In this document: positions 8,961 to 17,804 of the stretch, piece after piece
How the letters are laid out: each line of letters begins with the position of its first letter
Position numbering within the stretch: position 1 is the stretch's first letter
From: Bacillota bacterium
GTDB lineage: Bacteria > Bacillota > Clostridia > Acetivibrionales > DTU013
Assembly (NCBI GenBank): GCA_023435305.1
Contig: JAEYRV010000042.1
Location: 36,006 to 100,005, forward strand
Reading direction: 5' to 3'
Length of the DNA stretch: 64,000 bases
Program-made: the position numbers and the translations under genes
The notes under the pieces: model-generated
The model's input: only the letters and a program-made list of their open reading frames with translations
Database searches by the model: none
What the model was told of the DNA's origin: nothing

Positions 8961-10631
8961 TCAGAATAATCCTGTTATGACACCGGCCTCATCTATATCT
9001 ATTTTCTCTGCAGCCGGTACCTTCGGCAATCCCGGCATGGTCATGATCTCGCCTGTAAGGGCTATTATGAAGCCGGCTCCTGCGGATACCTTTATTTCAC
9101 GTACATTTATTTCAAAGTTCTCGGGCCTGCCGAGCATATTGGGGTTATCCGAAAGAGAATACTGGGTCTTGGCCATGCAGATCGGCAATTTATCCAATCC
9201 CATTTCTTCAAGCTTCTTTATCATTTTGTCCGACGATGGAGTATATGCCACTGCCTTTGCTCCGTATATCTCTCTGGCTATCGTCTCTATCTTTTCCTTT
9301 ATCGGCTCATTTACATCATACAGCAGCTTGAATTGGGAAGGAGAGTTTTTTATCAGGCTGACCAGCTTTTCGGCAAGCTCTCTGCCTCCTTCGGCTCCCT
9401 TTGCAAACACCTGTGAGAATGCGACTTCGGTGTTGCAGCTGCGGCATCTGTCCCTGACATATTCCACTTCATCAGCGGTATCCGTATCAAAATGATTTAT
9501 TGCAACAATTACCGGGACTCCGTACTTGTTCAGATTCTCTATATGCTTTTCAAGATTTGAAAAGCCCTTCTTAAGTGCGGAGAGATCCTCCTGCTTGAGA
9601 TTTTCCTTTCGGACGCCGCCATTGTACTTAAGAGCCCTTATAGTGGCTACCAGTACGACTGCGTCAGGCTTGAGGCCGGCGTATCTGCACTTTATATCAA
9701 AAAACTTTTCCGCACCCAGATCAGCTCCGAAGCCTGCTTCGGTGATCACATAATCCGATAGCTTGAGGGCCAGCTTGGTGGCGTTCACACTGTTGCAGCC
9801 ATGGGCTATATTGGCGAAGGGTCCGCCGTGCATTAATGCGGGTGTGTTTTCAAGGGTCTGTACCAAATTTGGCTTGATTGCATCCTTAAGAAGCAGAGTC
9901 ATTGCACCTTCTACCTTCAGCTGAGCTGCTGTGACCGGTGCACCTGAGTAGCTGTAACCGATGATTATACGGCCCAGCCTCTGTTTAAGATCTGTGATAT
10001 CGCCGGCTAGACAGAGAATGGCCATTACCTCCGATGCCACGGTTATTACAAAACCGTCCTCCCTTGGAGTTCCGTTGGCCTTTCCGCCGAGGCCGACCAC
10101 GATGTTCCTCAGGGCTCTGTCGTTCATATCCATGGCTCTTTTCCAGGCTATCTGCCGGGGGTCTATGCCAAGCTCATTGCCCTGCTGAATGTGATTGTCT
10201 ATTGCAGCCGACAGAAGGTTGTTTGCAGCGGTGATAGCATGCATATCGCCTGTGAAATGCAGGTTTATATCCTCCATGGGCACGACCTGTGAATAGCCGC
10301 CGCCTGCAGCTCCTCCCTTCACACCCATTACGGGTCCCAGGGATGGTTCTCTCAGTGCGATTATTGCTTTTTCTCCAATAGCCGCCATGGCTTGTCCAAG
10401 GCCGACTGTTGTGGTAGTCTTGCCCTCGCCCGCTGGAGTCGGATTTATTGCAGTGACCAGTATGAGCTTGCCGTCCTTTTTGTCCTTGAGCCTTTCCCAG
10501 AGGGCAGGTGACAGCTTTGCCTTGTATTTGCCATACAGCTCCAATTCCTCAGCGTCTATTCCCAACCCGTCAGCTATTTTCGTGATCGGCTTCATTGCGC
10601 ATTGCTGTGCTATTTCTATGTCTGTCAGCAT
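8961..10631 (-). CDS. fhs: Formate-tetrahydrofolate ligase
   Basis: A 556-residue enzyme, the usual length of the family. It makes 10-formyl-tetrahydrofolate from formate, THF and ATP and feeds purine synthesis, formyl-Met and, in acetogens, the methyl branch of the Wood-Ljungdahl pathway. Visible features are the ATP-binding loop TPAGEGKTTTTVGLGQ near residue 60-75, the block REPSLGPVMGVKGGAAGGG, and a late PNMLGRPENFEINVREIK segment. The ATG at 10631 (MLTDIEIAQQ) follows AAAGGTTGA and is chosen over an upstream in-frame codon at 10679. No other C1 genes are adjacent, so the window does not say whether the organism is an acetogen. Confidence 0.97.
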   Translation of the reverse strand: MLTDIEIAQQCAMKPITKIADGLGIDAEELELYGKYKAKLSPALWERLKDKKDGKLILVTAINPTPAGEGKTTTTVGLGQAMAAIGEKAIIALREPSLGPVMGVKGGAAGGGYSQVVPMEDINLHFTGDMHAITAANNLLSAAIDNHIQQGNELGIDPRQIAWKRAMDMNDRALRNIVVGLGGKANGTPREDGFVITVASEVMAILCLAGDITDLKQRLGRIIIGYSYSGAPVTAAQLKVEGAMTLLLKDAIKPNLVQTLENTPALMHGGPFANIAHGCNSVNATKLALKLSDYVITEAGFGADLGAEKFFDIKCRYAGLKPDAVVLVATIRALKYNGGVRKENLKQEDLSALKKGFSNLEKHIENLNKYGVPVIVAINHFDTDTADEVEYVRDRCRSCNTEVAFSQVFAKGAEGGRELAEKLVSLIKNSPSQFKLLYDVNEPIKEKIETIAREIYGAKAVAYTPSSDKMIKKLEEMGLDKLPICMAKTQYSLSDNPNMLGRPENFEINVREIKVSAGAGFIIALTGEIMTMPGLPKVPAAEKIDIDEAGVITGLF

Positions 10632-10831
10632 TTGAATCAACCTTTCGTATAAAATTTGTCCGATAAAGCGCTGTATCATCTTGAAATCAATTGTTTAAAA
10701 AAAAAACTGAGGAGGCCCATCTTTTGCCTCGTTAATATTATACCTTCCTGTTTATTACAAGACAATAGAAAACATGAACCTGCTGTGATCAGGAATTGGT
10801 GAGGTCACCCGCTCTGGAATAGAATACTTTA

Positions 10832-10859
10832 ACATGTTGACTGAGGTTTACATATAATA
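10832..10859 (+). promoter_or_regulatory. Predicted sigma-K-type promoter of yabG
   Basis: AC at 10832-10833 is followed 17 bases later by CATATAATA, matching the sigma-K pattern AC-N16/17-CATANNNTA. In Bacillus yabG is transcribed by sigma-K in the mother cell, which agrees with this reading. Confidence 0.5.
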
Positions 10860-10913
10860 TAACAGGAGCTGCTGTTGATTCAGCCGCAGTTTTAAAGCGA
10901 TGGTGGTGTATTG

Positions 10914-11813
10914 ATGAGTGATCTTAAGGTGGGAGATATTGTAGCCAGGAAATCCTATGGCTATGATATTTTCTTTAAGGTGGTTAATATTACGGAGGCC
11001 GGCGGTGAAAGAATAATCACACTTAAGGGGATAAGCTACAGGATAGAGGCGGACGCCCCCGAGTCGGACCTTGAGCTGCAACCGGAGAACAGGGTGAGAG
11101 AATACAGGGACAAATGCTGCAGGAAGGCGGAGCAGCATGACCCAAACAAAGGCATGGTGCCCGGGTATGCTTACTATCCGGCCCCTCACTACAGAGGATT
11201 AAGAAAAAAAATATATTTTAGAGATACCTCAAATGACGAAACTGAAAGAATGAAAAGACCTGGTAAGGTACTCCATTTAGATGGTGACAAGGATTATCTG
11301 GAGAACTGTATCGCAGAATACAAAAAGCTCGGTATGGAGGTCGTCGGGGAATACGTACCTGAGAAAGAGCAGCCGCAAAGAGTGAGGGCGCTGCTTGCGG
11401 AACACAGGCCCGATATTTTGGTGCTGACCGGTCACGACGGCTTTATTAAGGGGCAGGACAACAATAACAATCTGGCCTCCTACAGGACGTCAAGATACTT
11501 TATCGAAGCTGTAAAGGAAGCCAGAAAGTATAACAGTGATATGGACGGACTGGTGATCTTTGCCGGTGCATGTCAATCCCTTTACAGGGAAATAATCAAT
11601 GCCGGTGCCAACTTTGCCAGCGCTCCCTTCAGAGATCTGATACATGCCCTGGATCCTGTACGAGTCTGTCAGAAGGTGGCTTTTGCGAGCATAGACAAGA
11701 TTTTGGATGCAAAGGATGTAATAGAAAACACTATAACAGGAAAGACTGGTATCGGCGGGATACAAACAAGGGGAAAATACCGGGAGGGATTTCCGATGGA
11801 GCCCGACCAATAA
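10914..11813 (+). CDS. yabG: Sporulation-specific protease YabG
   Basis: A 299-residue protein of the YabG family. It starts with a small beta-rich domain (KVGDIVARKSYGYDIFFKV) and has the conserved blocks KVLHLDGDKDYLENC, DILVLTGHDGF and LVIFAGACQSLYREI; the Cys and His in the latter two are the likely catalytic pair. YabG is a mother-cell cysteine protease that processes coat or cortex-related proteins late in sporulation, including SpoIVA and, in C. difficile, the germination protein precursors. The ATG at 10914 follows GGTGGTG; a TTG three bases earlier is in frame. It precedes veg, as in Bacillus. Confidence 0.92.
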   Translation: MSDLKVGDIVARKSYGYDIFFKVVNITEAGGERIITLKGISYRIEADAPESDLELQPENRVREYRDKCCRKAEQHDPNKGMVPGYAYYPAPHYRGLRKKIYFRDTSNDETERMKRPGKVLHLDGDKDYLENCIAEYKKLGMEVVGEYVPEKEQPQRVRALLAEHRPDILVLTGHDGFIKGQDNNNNLASYRTSRYFIEAVKEARKYNSDMDGLVIFAGACQSLYREIINAGANFASAPFRDLIHALDPVRVCQKVAFASIDKILDAKDVIENTITGKTGIGGIQTRGKYREGFPMEPDQ

Positions 11814-11843
11814 GTGGTACATCAGGCTTTTTTCAAAAAACAC

Positions 11844-11873
11844 TTGACATAATCAAATTTCCCTTGTTATAAT
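11844..11873 (+). promoter_or_regulatory. Sigma-A promoter P1 of veg
   Basis: Consensus TTGACA and TATAAT separated by 18 bases. First of two tandem promoters before veg. Confidence 0.8.
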
Positions 11874-11885
11874 ATATAAATTTTT

Positions 11886-11914
11886 TTGACAAGCTATACT
11901 AATTATGATATAAT
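11886..11914 (+). promoter_or_regulatory. Sigma-A promoter P2 of veg
   Basis: Perfect consensus TTGACA and TATAAT with the ideal 17-base spacer. With P1 it forms a tandem pair, recalling the strong veg promoters known from Bacillus. Confidence 0.88.
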
Positions 11915-11941
11915 AATTAAAACAGAAGATGAGGTGATTCA

Positions 11942-12208
11942 ATGGCCGAGAAGAGTGACCTGTTCCAAATAAAGAAGAACATTGAGACCTGCATTGGCGA
12001 AAAAGTTCAGTTAAAAGCTAATAAAGGCAGGAAAAAGGCTTTTATTAAAGAGGGAGTAATCGAGAACTCATATCCCAGCATCTTCATCATCAAGTTTGAG
12101 AATGAATACGAGACAACGAGAAGAGTTTCCTACAGCTATACGGACGTACTTACGAAAGCGGTAGAGCTGGTTATTTGCAAAGATGACAAACGTATTCTTG
12201 TAAGCTGA
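11942..12208 (+). CDS. veg: Veg protein
   Basis: An 88-residue beta-rich protein with the family blocks CIGEKVQLKANKGRKK and GVIENSYPSIFIIKFE. Veg is conserved across endospore formers; in Bacillus it is strongly expressed and reported to influence biofilm gene expression and spore outgrowth, but its molecular action is unclear. It has GATGAGGTG as ribosome site, two consensus sigma-A promoters, and its own terminator, so it should be highly transcribed as a single gene. Confidence 0.93.
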   Translation: MAEKSDLFQIKKNIETCIGEKVQLKANKGRKKAFIKEGVIENSYPSIFIIKFENEYETTRRVSYSYTDVLTKAVELVICKDDKRILVS

Positions 12209-12240
12209 CAGGTGATAAGAACAGACTATAAACAGCCTAA

Positions 12241-12271
12241 AGACGGCCCGATCAAATGATCGGGCCGTTTT
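12241..12271 (+). terminator. Terminator of veg
   Basis: A perfect 12-bp stem (ACGGCCCGATCA with TGATCGGGCCGT) around AA, followed by TTTTC. It lies 34 bases after the veg stop. Confidence 0.9.
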
Positions 12272-12307
12272 CGCTTGTAATGGCGGATGGAAGATTGTTT
12301 TTCAAGT

Positions 12308-12337
12308 AATATTTGCCGGGTCTTGTCAATATACATT
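12308..12337 (+). promoter_or_regulatory. Predicted sigma-E promoter of sipL
   Basis: AATATT and TATACATT are separated by 16 bases, close to the sigma-E pattern (ATATT, then CATACA-T). Mother-cell sigma-E expression is expected for sipL. Confidence 0.45.
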
Positions 12338-12381
12338 TAGAGAGGATATATGCATGCTGTCATGCGGGGGGAGGATATCAA

Positions 12382-13947
12382 ATGTCTCTTGAATTGTTAA
12401 AAGAGGCCGTAAGGCTTAACAGACCCATAGGTGAGGATTCTACACAGACCATTGTTGAAAATGATATCATAGTGCCGGATATTAAACCGGACATTGCGCG
12501 CATATTGCTGCTGGACGGCGACACCTGGATCAGCGGCGCTGAGACTGCCGCCGGCAAGGTGCTGATCAATGGAATGGTCAGATATAAAATACTGTATGTT
12601 TCCGATGATCCTGACCAGCCTGTGAAAAGCATAACGACCTCGACGGGATTCCAGTATCCCATGGATATACCCGATACAAGGCAGGGTATGCAGTGCAGGG
12701 TCAAATGTGATATCGAGCATATGGAGTATGAGATACTAAACAGCAGGAAGGTCAATGTAAAGGCTATTGTCAGCCTGTTCGCCAGGGTCTCTGAACAGCT
12801 TGAACAATATATCACCAGGGACTTCGACGGATCGGACGGAATACAGATACTTAAAAATACGATCAATATCAACTCCTATATAGGCGAGAGCAAAGCAGAA
12901 TGCCCTGTGAGGGAGATCGTCGACATACCTGCCGGCAAGCCCGCCATACTCGAGATTTTGAGAAATGATGTAAAAATATCCGGCAGGGAATACAATGCAG
13001 GCGATGACAAAATCATCGTAAAGAGCGGACTCAATATCTCCACATTGTATATAGGCGATGATGAGAGCCGGAGCATACAGTTCATGGAGCATGAGATCCC
13101 CTTTGCCCAGCTTCTGGATATGCCGGGTGCAGATGACAGCTGCTCCTGTGATGTGGATATAGCATTGGGTGAAGTATCCTTCGAGGCCGATGAGGATGGA
13201 GATGGTGAGCTCAGGAAGCTCAAATGTGAAGCTGACATTGCTATCTGTGCCCAAGGCTTTGGAAGAAGGGATATAGAAGTTGTTGATGACGCATATAATC
13301 CTAACACCAGGGTGAGTATAGAGAAGGAGCAGCTCGTGCTGGAGGAACTTGTAGCAGAGAATGAAAGCCAGCTGACACTGAAGGAAAATATTGATCTGGA
13401 TGAGGGAGATCCGGACATTTCCGAATTGTTTAATGTTATTGGCAAGCTTTCACTTACCTCCAGTGAGATAGTGGATGACAGAATTACCATAGAAGGCGTT
13501 GCGGTATGTGATGTGCTGTATCTGGCCGATAGCGGAGAAAAGCCGGTGTACTGTGTCGAAAGGGAGATACCATTCAGACAGATGCTGGATGCCAAGGGCA
13601 TCAGACCCGGAATGGCCCTGGAGGTGGATATGGATATTGACCACTACAGCTACAGCATACTAAATTCGAGAGATGTTGAGGCACGGCTGATCATCGGCCT
13701 GAAGACCAGGGTCAGCAAGCAGCTTGCCGTGCCGGTGATAGCCAAAGCGACGGAGCAGCCTCTTGATGATAAAAGGGCGGCGTCCCAATCCAGTGTTACT
13801 ATTTACTTCACCCAGCCTGATGATACTCTCTGGAAGATCGCAAAGAGATACTATACAACTGTCCATGAGCTAATCAACAGCAATGCCATAGATGAGAACG
13901 AAGCTCTGGTGCCGGGGAGCCAGATCATTATATTGAAGAGGGCTTGA
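12382..13947 (+). CDS. sipL: SipL, SpoIVA-interacting coat morphogenesis protein (DUF3794 + LysM)
   Basis: A 521-residue protein with three DUF3794 repeats (roughly 30-160, 180-300, 330-450), each with the pattern of a strand-rich fold, and a C-terminal LysM domain (about 473-520, VTIYFTQPDDTLWKIAKRYYTT). This architecture is that of SipL, known from C. difficile, which binds SpoIVA through the LysM domain and anchors the coat to the outer forespore membrane. It replaces the role of SpoVM/SpoVID in clostridia. The ATG at 12382 follows a very strong GGGGGGAGGA. A predicted sigma-E promoter precedes it and a terminator follows it. Confidence 0.92.
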   Translation: MSLELLKEAVRLNRPIGEDSTQTIVENDIIVPDIKPDIARILLLDGDTWISGAETAAGKVLINGMVRYKILYVSDDPDQPVKSITTSTGFQYPMDIPDTRQGMQCRVKCDIEHMEYEILNSRKVNVKAIVSLFARVSEQLEQYITRDFDGSDGIQILKNTININSYIGESKAECPVREIVDIPAGKPAILEILRNDVKISGREYNAGDDKIIVKSGLNISTLYIGDDESRSIQFMEHEIPFAQLLDMPGADDSCSCDVDIALGEVSFEADEDGDGELRKLKCEADIAICAQGFGRRDIEVVDDAYNPNTRVSIEKEQLVLEELVAENESQLTLKENIDLDEGDPDISELFNVIGKLSLTSSEIVDDRITIEGVAVCDVLYLADSGEKPVYCVEREIPFRQMLDAKGIRPGMALEVDMDIDHYSYSILNSRDVEARLIIGLKTRVSKQLAVPVIAKATEQPLDDKRAASQSSVTIYFTQPDDTLWKIAKRYYTTVHELINSNAIDENEALVPGSQIIILKRA

Positions 13948-14006
13948 TCGACCGATGCAAAAGTAAATATGGATCATGTACTTATTTTGCAAGTAAAATT
14001 TTTCTC

Positions 14007-14041
14007 AAGTGTCCGGAAATATGATTTCGGGCACTTTTTAT
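14007..14041 (+). terminator. Terminator of sipL
   Basis: Arms AAGTGTCCGGAA (14007) and TTTCGGGCACTT (14025) pair with wobble positions and are followed by TTTTA. Confidence 0.8.
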
Positions 14042-14101
14042 TGTAAATGGAATGTTCTTTGTATATAATATACCTTAAAATGTATGACATCGAGGCTGAG
14101 G

Positions 14102-14962
14102 ATGAATTACCTGGAAATACCGGCCCATGCTAAAATTAATATATCGCTTGATGTCCTGCGTAAAAGGGAGGACGGCTACCATGAGCTCAGAATGATAATG
14201 CAGACACTGGAGCTTCATGATATCGTATGCCTGGAAGCGGCCGGGGATGGTATCGGCCTGGAATGCGGCAGCAAATGGGTGCCGGAGGATTTTACAAACA
14301 CGGCCTGGAAAGCCGCGGATCTGATGAAGAGCCGCTTTGGGATCAAGGATGGGCTGAGGATAAGGATAGTAAAGAGGATACCGGTGGCCGCCGGCCTTGC
14401 AGGAGGCAGTTCGGATGCTGCCGCTGTACTCCGCGGCATGAATGAGATGTTCGAACTGGGCCTTGGACACGATGAGCTGAGAAAGCTGGGGAGAGAGATA
14501 GGGGCGGATGTGCCGTACTGCATCGAAGGAGGGACAAGGCTGGCCGAAGGGATCGGTGAGATCCTGACAGAGCTGCCGTCCTTTGACGGAGTTGATGTTG
14601 TGCTTGTAAAGCCCGATATAGGCGTATCGACGCAGTGGGTATACAAGAATCTCAGGCTGAACGGAATAACGGAGAAGGACAGACCTGACACAGAGCTGCT
14701 TATTGAGGCCCTTAAGCAAAGAGATATCAAGGCAGTTGCCGGCAATATGAAGAATATACTTGAGCTTGTTACCATCGGCAGGTATGATATTGTCAGGAAG
14801 GCTAAGAGGCTGATGGCAGGATCCGGCGCCGCGGGAAGCATGATGAGCGGGAGCGGTCCTACGGTGTTCGGGCTGTTTATGGACACCGGTGCTGCAGAAG
14901 CTGCGTACAGGACTCTTTCATCCATTGCCGGCTGGCAGTGTATTAAGACAAGAACAAATTAA
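14102..14962 (+). CDS. ispE: 4-diphosphocytidyl-2-C-methyl-D-erythritol kinase
   Basis: A 286-residue GHMP kinase of the non-mevalonate isoprenoid pathway; it phosphorylates CDP-ME at the 2-hydroxyl. Visible are the substrate-binding start (AHAKINISLDVLRKREDGYHEL), the ATP loop PVAAGLAGGSSDAAAVLR near residue 93-110, and the C-terminal MMSGSGPTVFGLF motif. The ATG at 14102 has GAGG seven bases upstream and gives the standard N-terminus; an ATG at 14084 would add six residues. In Bacillus ispE follows yabG and veg as well, so the order is conserved apart from sipL. Confidence 0.96.
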   Translation: MNYLEIPAHAKINISLDVLRKREDGYHELRMIMQTLELHDIVCLEAAGDGIGLECGSKWVPEDFTNTAWKAADLMKSRFGIKDGLRIRIVKRIPVAAGLAGGSSDAAAVLRGMNEMFELGLGHDELRKLGREIGADVPYCIEGGTRLAEGIGEILTELPSFDGVDVVLVKPDIGVSTQWVYKNLRLNGITEKDRPDTELLIEALKQRDIKAVAGNMKNILELVTIGRYDIVRKAKRLMAGSGAAGSMMSGSGPTVFGLFMDTGAAEAAYRTLSSIAGWQCIKTRTN

Positions 14963-15007
14963 ACTTAGATAAACAATGAGTTCATTATAAAGGAGATGTA
15001 CAGAAAA

Positions 15008-15694
15008 ATGGCGGGGAAGCTTACTAAAGTAAATCTGAATGATTATAAGCCGCTGAGAGACGTTATTTTTGACACGTTGAGAGAAGCCATAATAATCGGC
15101 GAACTGAAGCCGGGCGAGAGACTGATGGAGGTCCAGCTCGCGCAGAAGATGGGTGTGAGCAGGACGCCTGTTCGTGAGGCGATCAGAAAGCTCGAGCTTG
15201 AGGGCCTTGTAGAGATGCTGCCCAGAAAGGGAGCTCATATTGCCGACCTTTCCGTAAAGGACATAATGGATGTGCTTGAGGTCCGTGCAACGCTCGATGG
15301 CCTGGCATCTTCACTGTCTGCATCGCGTATAACCGACGATGAGATAAAGGAGCTCAAGCATGTGCACAGTCAGTTCGTCAACTATGTTGAGAAGGAGAAT
15401 CTTCAGGGTTCTATCAAGAAGGACGTGGAGTTTCATGATATAATATATCGTTCGTCAAGGAACGATAAGCTCATACAGATATCAAACAACCTCAGGGAAC
15501 AGATCCAAAGGTTCAGAGTCATTTATATCAAGGATTACAGCAGTACAAGGGAGCTCATAAAGGAGCATATCGAGATCATTGACGCAATAACATCAAGGGA
15601 CCCCGCTGCTGCAATGAGGCTGGCACAATCACATATAAAGAAGCAGGAGGAAGCCATCACCAGGTCGGTAAAGAAGAACCGGATACTGGAATAG
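15008..15694 (+). CDS. GntR family transcriptional regulator (FCD type)
   Basis: A 228-residue regulator. An N-terminal winged helix-turn-helix (about 12-80) contains GELKPGERLMEVQLAQKMGVSRTPVREA-type residues typical of the FadR subfamily, followed by an all-helical FCD ligand domain (about 88-215) with metal-binding-type Asp/His positions (EFHD near 143 and HIEIIDAI near 187). Ligands of this class are usually organic acids. It follows ispE at a 45-base gap with AAAGGAG as ribosome site and may be cotranscribed. A GntR-type palindrome before PFOR (4031-4046) is a possible target. Confidence 0.9.
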   Translation: MAGKLTKVNLNDYKPLRDVIFDTLREAIIIGELKPGERLMEVQLAQKMGVSRTPVREAIRKLELEGLVEMLPRKGAHIADLSVKDIMDVLEVRATLDGLASSLSASRITDDEIKELKHVHSQFVNYVEKENLQGSIKKDVEFHDIIYRSSRNDKLIQISNNLREQIQRFRVIYIKDYSSTRELIKEHIEIIDAITSRDPAAAMRLAQSHIKKQEEAITRSVKKNRILE

Positions 15695-15721
15695 TGACTC
15701 TCCATATGCCCGGTACAGGGA

Positions 15722-15743
15722 AGGGCCGGAATGCTCCGGCCCT
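15722..15743. terminator. Bidirectional hairpin between gntR and the HMA gene
   Basis: AGGGCCGGA and TCCGGCCCT form a perfect 9-bp stem with loop ATGC between convergent genes. No T-run on either side, so termination strength is uncertain. Confidence 0.5.
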
Positions 15744-15757
15744 GCTGACGGGAGCCT

Positions 15758-15964
15758 TCACTGCATGACCTCATAACCCAGTTCAGCTATTTTCTTACTG
15801 ATATCACCGGGCTTGCGCAGGTCAGGATCGAAGGACACTATTACCGATTGTGCTTTCAGATCCACATCGACATCTTTGATTCCCTCCATACCGCTCAGTT
15901 CACTCTTTATGCGGCCGGAGCAAATGCTGCATGTGATCGAAGGGACTGTAAAGGTTGCTTCCAT
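15758..15964 (-). CDS. Heavy-metal-associated (HMA) domain protein, CopZ-like
   Basis: A 68-residue single-domain protein with the ferredoxin-like HMA fold. The metal-binding loop reads ITCSICSGRI, keeping both Cys of CxxC (residues 11 and 14), with the Met of the usual GMTCxxC replaced. It likely carries Cu(I) or a similar soft metal, or serves as a redox or unidentified small metallochaperone. No copper ATPase is nearby. GGAGGATC precedes the ATG at 15964. Confidence 0.8.
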   Translation of the reverse strand: MEATFTVPSITCSICSGRIKSELSGMEGIKDVDVDLKAQSVIVSFDPDLRKPGDISKKIAELGYEVMQ

Positions 15965-16169
15965 ATGATCCTCCAGAGAAATTATTTTATCTTTATTGTT
16001 TGCATTATATTGATAAAAAAGAATGAAAAATAAAATTTTTATTTTTTAACCCCGGTGTTTTAAAACATTTGAAGGTATTCAACGTATAATTGTTTGCATT
16101 GTATTTTTTACGGGCGATAATACTTACAGGGGAACAGGCCCGGCAATCAGCATAACAGGAGGGATTACA

Positions 16170-17804
16170 GTGTCATCCGGAGATTTTTGGTACGACAGTT
16201 TTTTAAGCAAATACAAATCAGGTATTTCCCATGAGTTTCTGTTTTATTTCAATGTCCGCGATCTGGTGGACAACTACAGGTATCTGGACAGATACTTCTA
16301 TGAGGAATTCATCAAGAAGAGGGGCTTTGGAATCGTTGCTTTTTACGATATATCAAGAGGGCTGACCTTCCTTGATGCAGGCATGGAAAAAGAGTTCAAC
16401 ATCATAACCTCCAATGAAGCTGCAAATCTGATGAATGCAATGCCTTCAAAGCTGTTCCCGCATATCGACAAGGCGTTGAAGAATACCAAGATGGTGCTCT
16501 TTATCGATCATGTTGAAAAGATCATCCCGGCGGGTGATATTGCCAGTATGTCCCTTGAGGAAAGGGTATCTCTGATTTGGATCTGCGAGTGGTCAGTCAG
16601 CGCCAAGGTATCTTCTGTTGGCAGCTGCATCCTGATGCTTTCCGACAATCTTGCAGATGTGAGCCGGGAGCTGCTCAAGTCCTCCTACAGGATCGAGCCG
16701 ATATTTGTCGGACTGCCCAATGAAGAGCAGCGCAGGGACTATATAGAATACCTGCTCAAGGACAATGGCGTAAAGACTGAGATAACCGCGGATGAATTTG
16801 CAAAGCTGTCCTCCGGCCTGAGTAAAAAATCGATAAAGGATATCAAGCTGAAATCAGAGGCCGAAGATATACCCATAAGCTTCGAGTTCATTAAAGAGAA
16901 GAAGCATTCCGTACTGCAGAAGGAGTATGGGGATGTGCTGGAGTTCATATATCCCGAACTGGACTTTGAAAACATAGGCGGTATGGAAAAGGCGAAGGAT
17001 TATCTGCTCAAGAACATCGTTAAGCCTATAATGAAGGGCGACCTCAGAAGGGTGCCTATGGGGATACTGCTTTGCGGGCCTTCGGGCACGGGCAAGACAC
17101 TTCTGGTCAACGCACTTGCAAAGGCCAGCGGATTCAATTGCGTGAAGATCGATATGTCAAGGATCCTTGGTCAGTATGTAGGCGAAAGCGAGAAGAACTT
17201 CAAGAAGTGCCTGCTGGGCGCGCAATCACAGCACCCGGTCATAGTTTTCGTGGACGAACTGGATACTGCTTTCCGCAGAGGTGACAGCGGTGACAGCGGT
17301 GTGAGCAGGAATATATTCAGTGAATTTTTACAGTTCACCGGTAATACAAATAATAGGGGCAAGGTTATTTTCATTGCGGCGACCAACAGGCCGGATCTTA
17401 TAGATCCCGCATTGAAGAGGGCCGGAAGGTTCGATAAAAAAATACCGATACTGCTGCCTGATGCCAGGGAACGGGCGGACATTTTCAGGATCATTGTAAA
17501 GAAATACGGATTTGATACGGATATAGAGGACTTCATGCCTTTCGCAGAGGAAACGGAGAACTATACCGGAGCAGAGATCGAGACCGTTGTCAGGAAGGCC
17601 TATGAGCTGGCAAACGAGGATGAGACCGAGGGCAATATCCTTACGGCGCAGATAATGTCGGAGGCCATAATGAGATGCCGTCCAAGTACTCAGCAGGTCC
17701 AGTTCATGACAATGCTGGCCATCGATGAATGCGATGACAAGGATTTATTGCCTGAGAAATATAAAGGGCTCCTGGACACAAAAAACCTGTCCGAGGACAG
17801 GTAA
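16170..17804 (+). CDS. Ycf46/Vps4-like AAA+ ATPase with degenerate N-terminal AAA module
   Basis: A 544-residue protein. The C-terminal half is a classical AAA+ domain: Walker A GPSGTGKT (303-310), pore loop GQYVGES (334-340), Walker B VIVFVDELD (357-365), sensor Asn406 and a second region of homology ending KRAGRFD with arginine fingers (417, 420). The N-terminal 240 residues look like a decayed AAA module: a Walker B-like MVLFIDHVEKI (108-118) and SILMLSDN..RELLKSSYR remnant but no Walker A. This layout fits the Ycf46 group (COG0464, with SpoVK and Vps4). The GTG at 16170 follows AGGAGGG. Downstream come a PspA homologue and a membrane coiled-coil protein, suggesting that it remodels a PspA polymer or extracts a membrane partner. 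The stop codon overlaps a minus-strand terminator. Confidence 0.85.
   Translation: MSSGDFWYDSFLSKYKSGISHEFLFYFNVRDLVDNYRYLDRYFYEEFIKKRGFGIVAFYDISRGLTFLDAGMEKEFNIITSNEAANLMNAMPSKLFPHIDKALKNTKMVLFIDHVEKIIPAGDIASMSLEERVSLIWICEWSVSAKVSSVGSCILMLSDNLADVSRELLKSSYRIEPIFVGLPNEEQRRDYIEYLLKDNGVKTEITADEFAKLSSGLSKKSIKDIKLKSEAEDIPISFEFIKEKKHSVLQKEYGDVLEFIYPELDFENIGGMEKAKDYLLKNIVKPIMKGDLRRVPMGILLCGPSGTGKTLLVNALAKASGFNCVKIDMSRILGQYVGESEKNFKKCLLGAQSQHPVIVFVDELDTAFRRGDSGDSGVSRNIFSEFLQFTGNTNNRGKVIFIAATNRPDLIDPALKRAGRFDKKIPILLPDARERADIFRIIVKKYGFDTDIEDFMPFAEETENYTGAEIETVVRKAYELANEDETEGNILTAQIMSEAIMRCRPSTQQVQFMTMLAIDECDDKDLLPEKYKGLLDTKNLSEDR

Noticed and set aside
12876..13601. 241-codon minus-strand frame inside sipL
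   Set aside because: Serine-rich translation typical of an antisense shadow of acidic repeats.
14215..14925. 236-codon minus-strand frame inside ispE
   Set aside because: Shadow; ispE motifs are complete on the plus strand.
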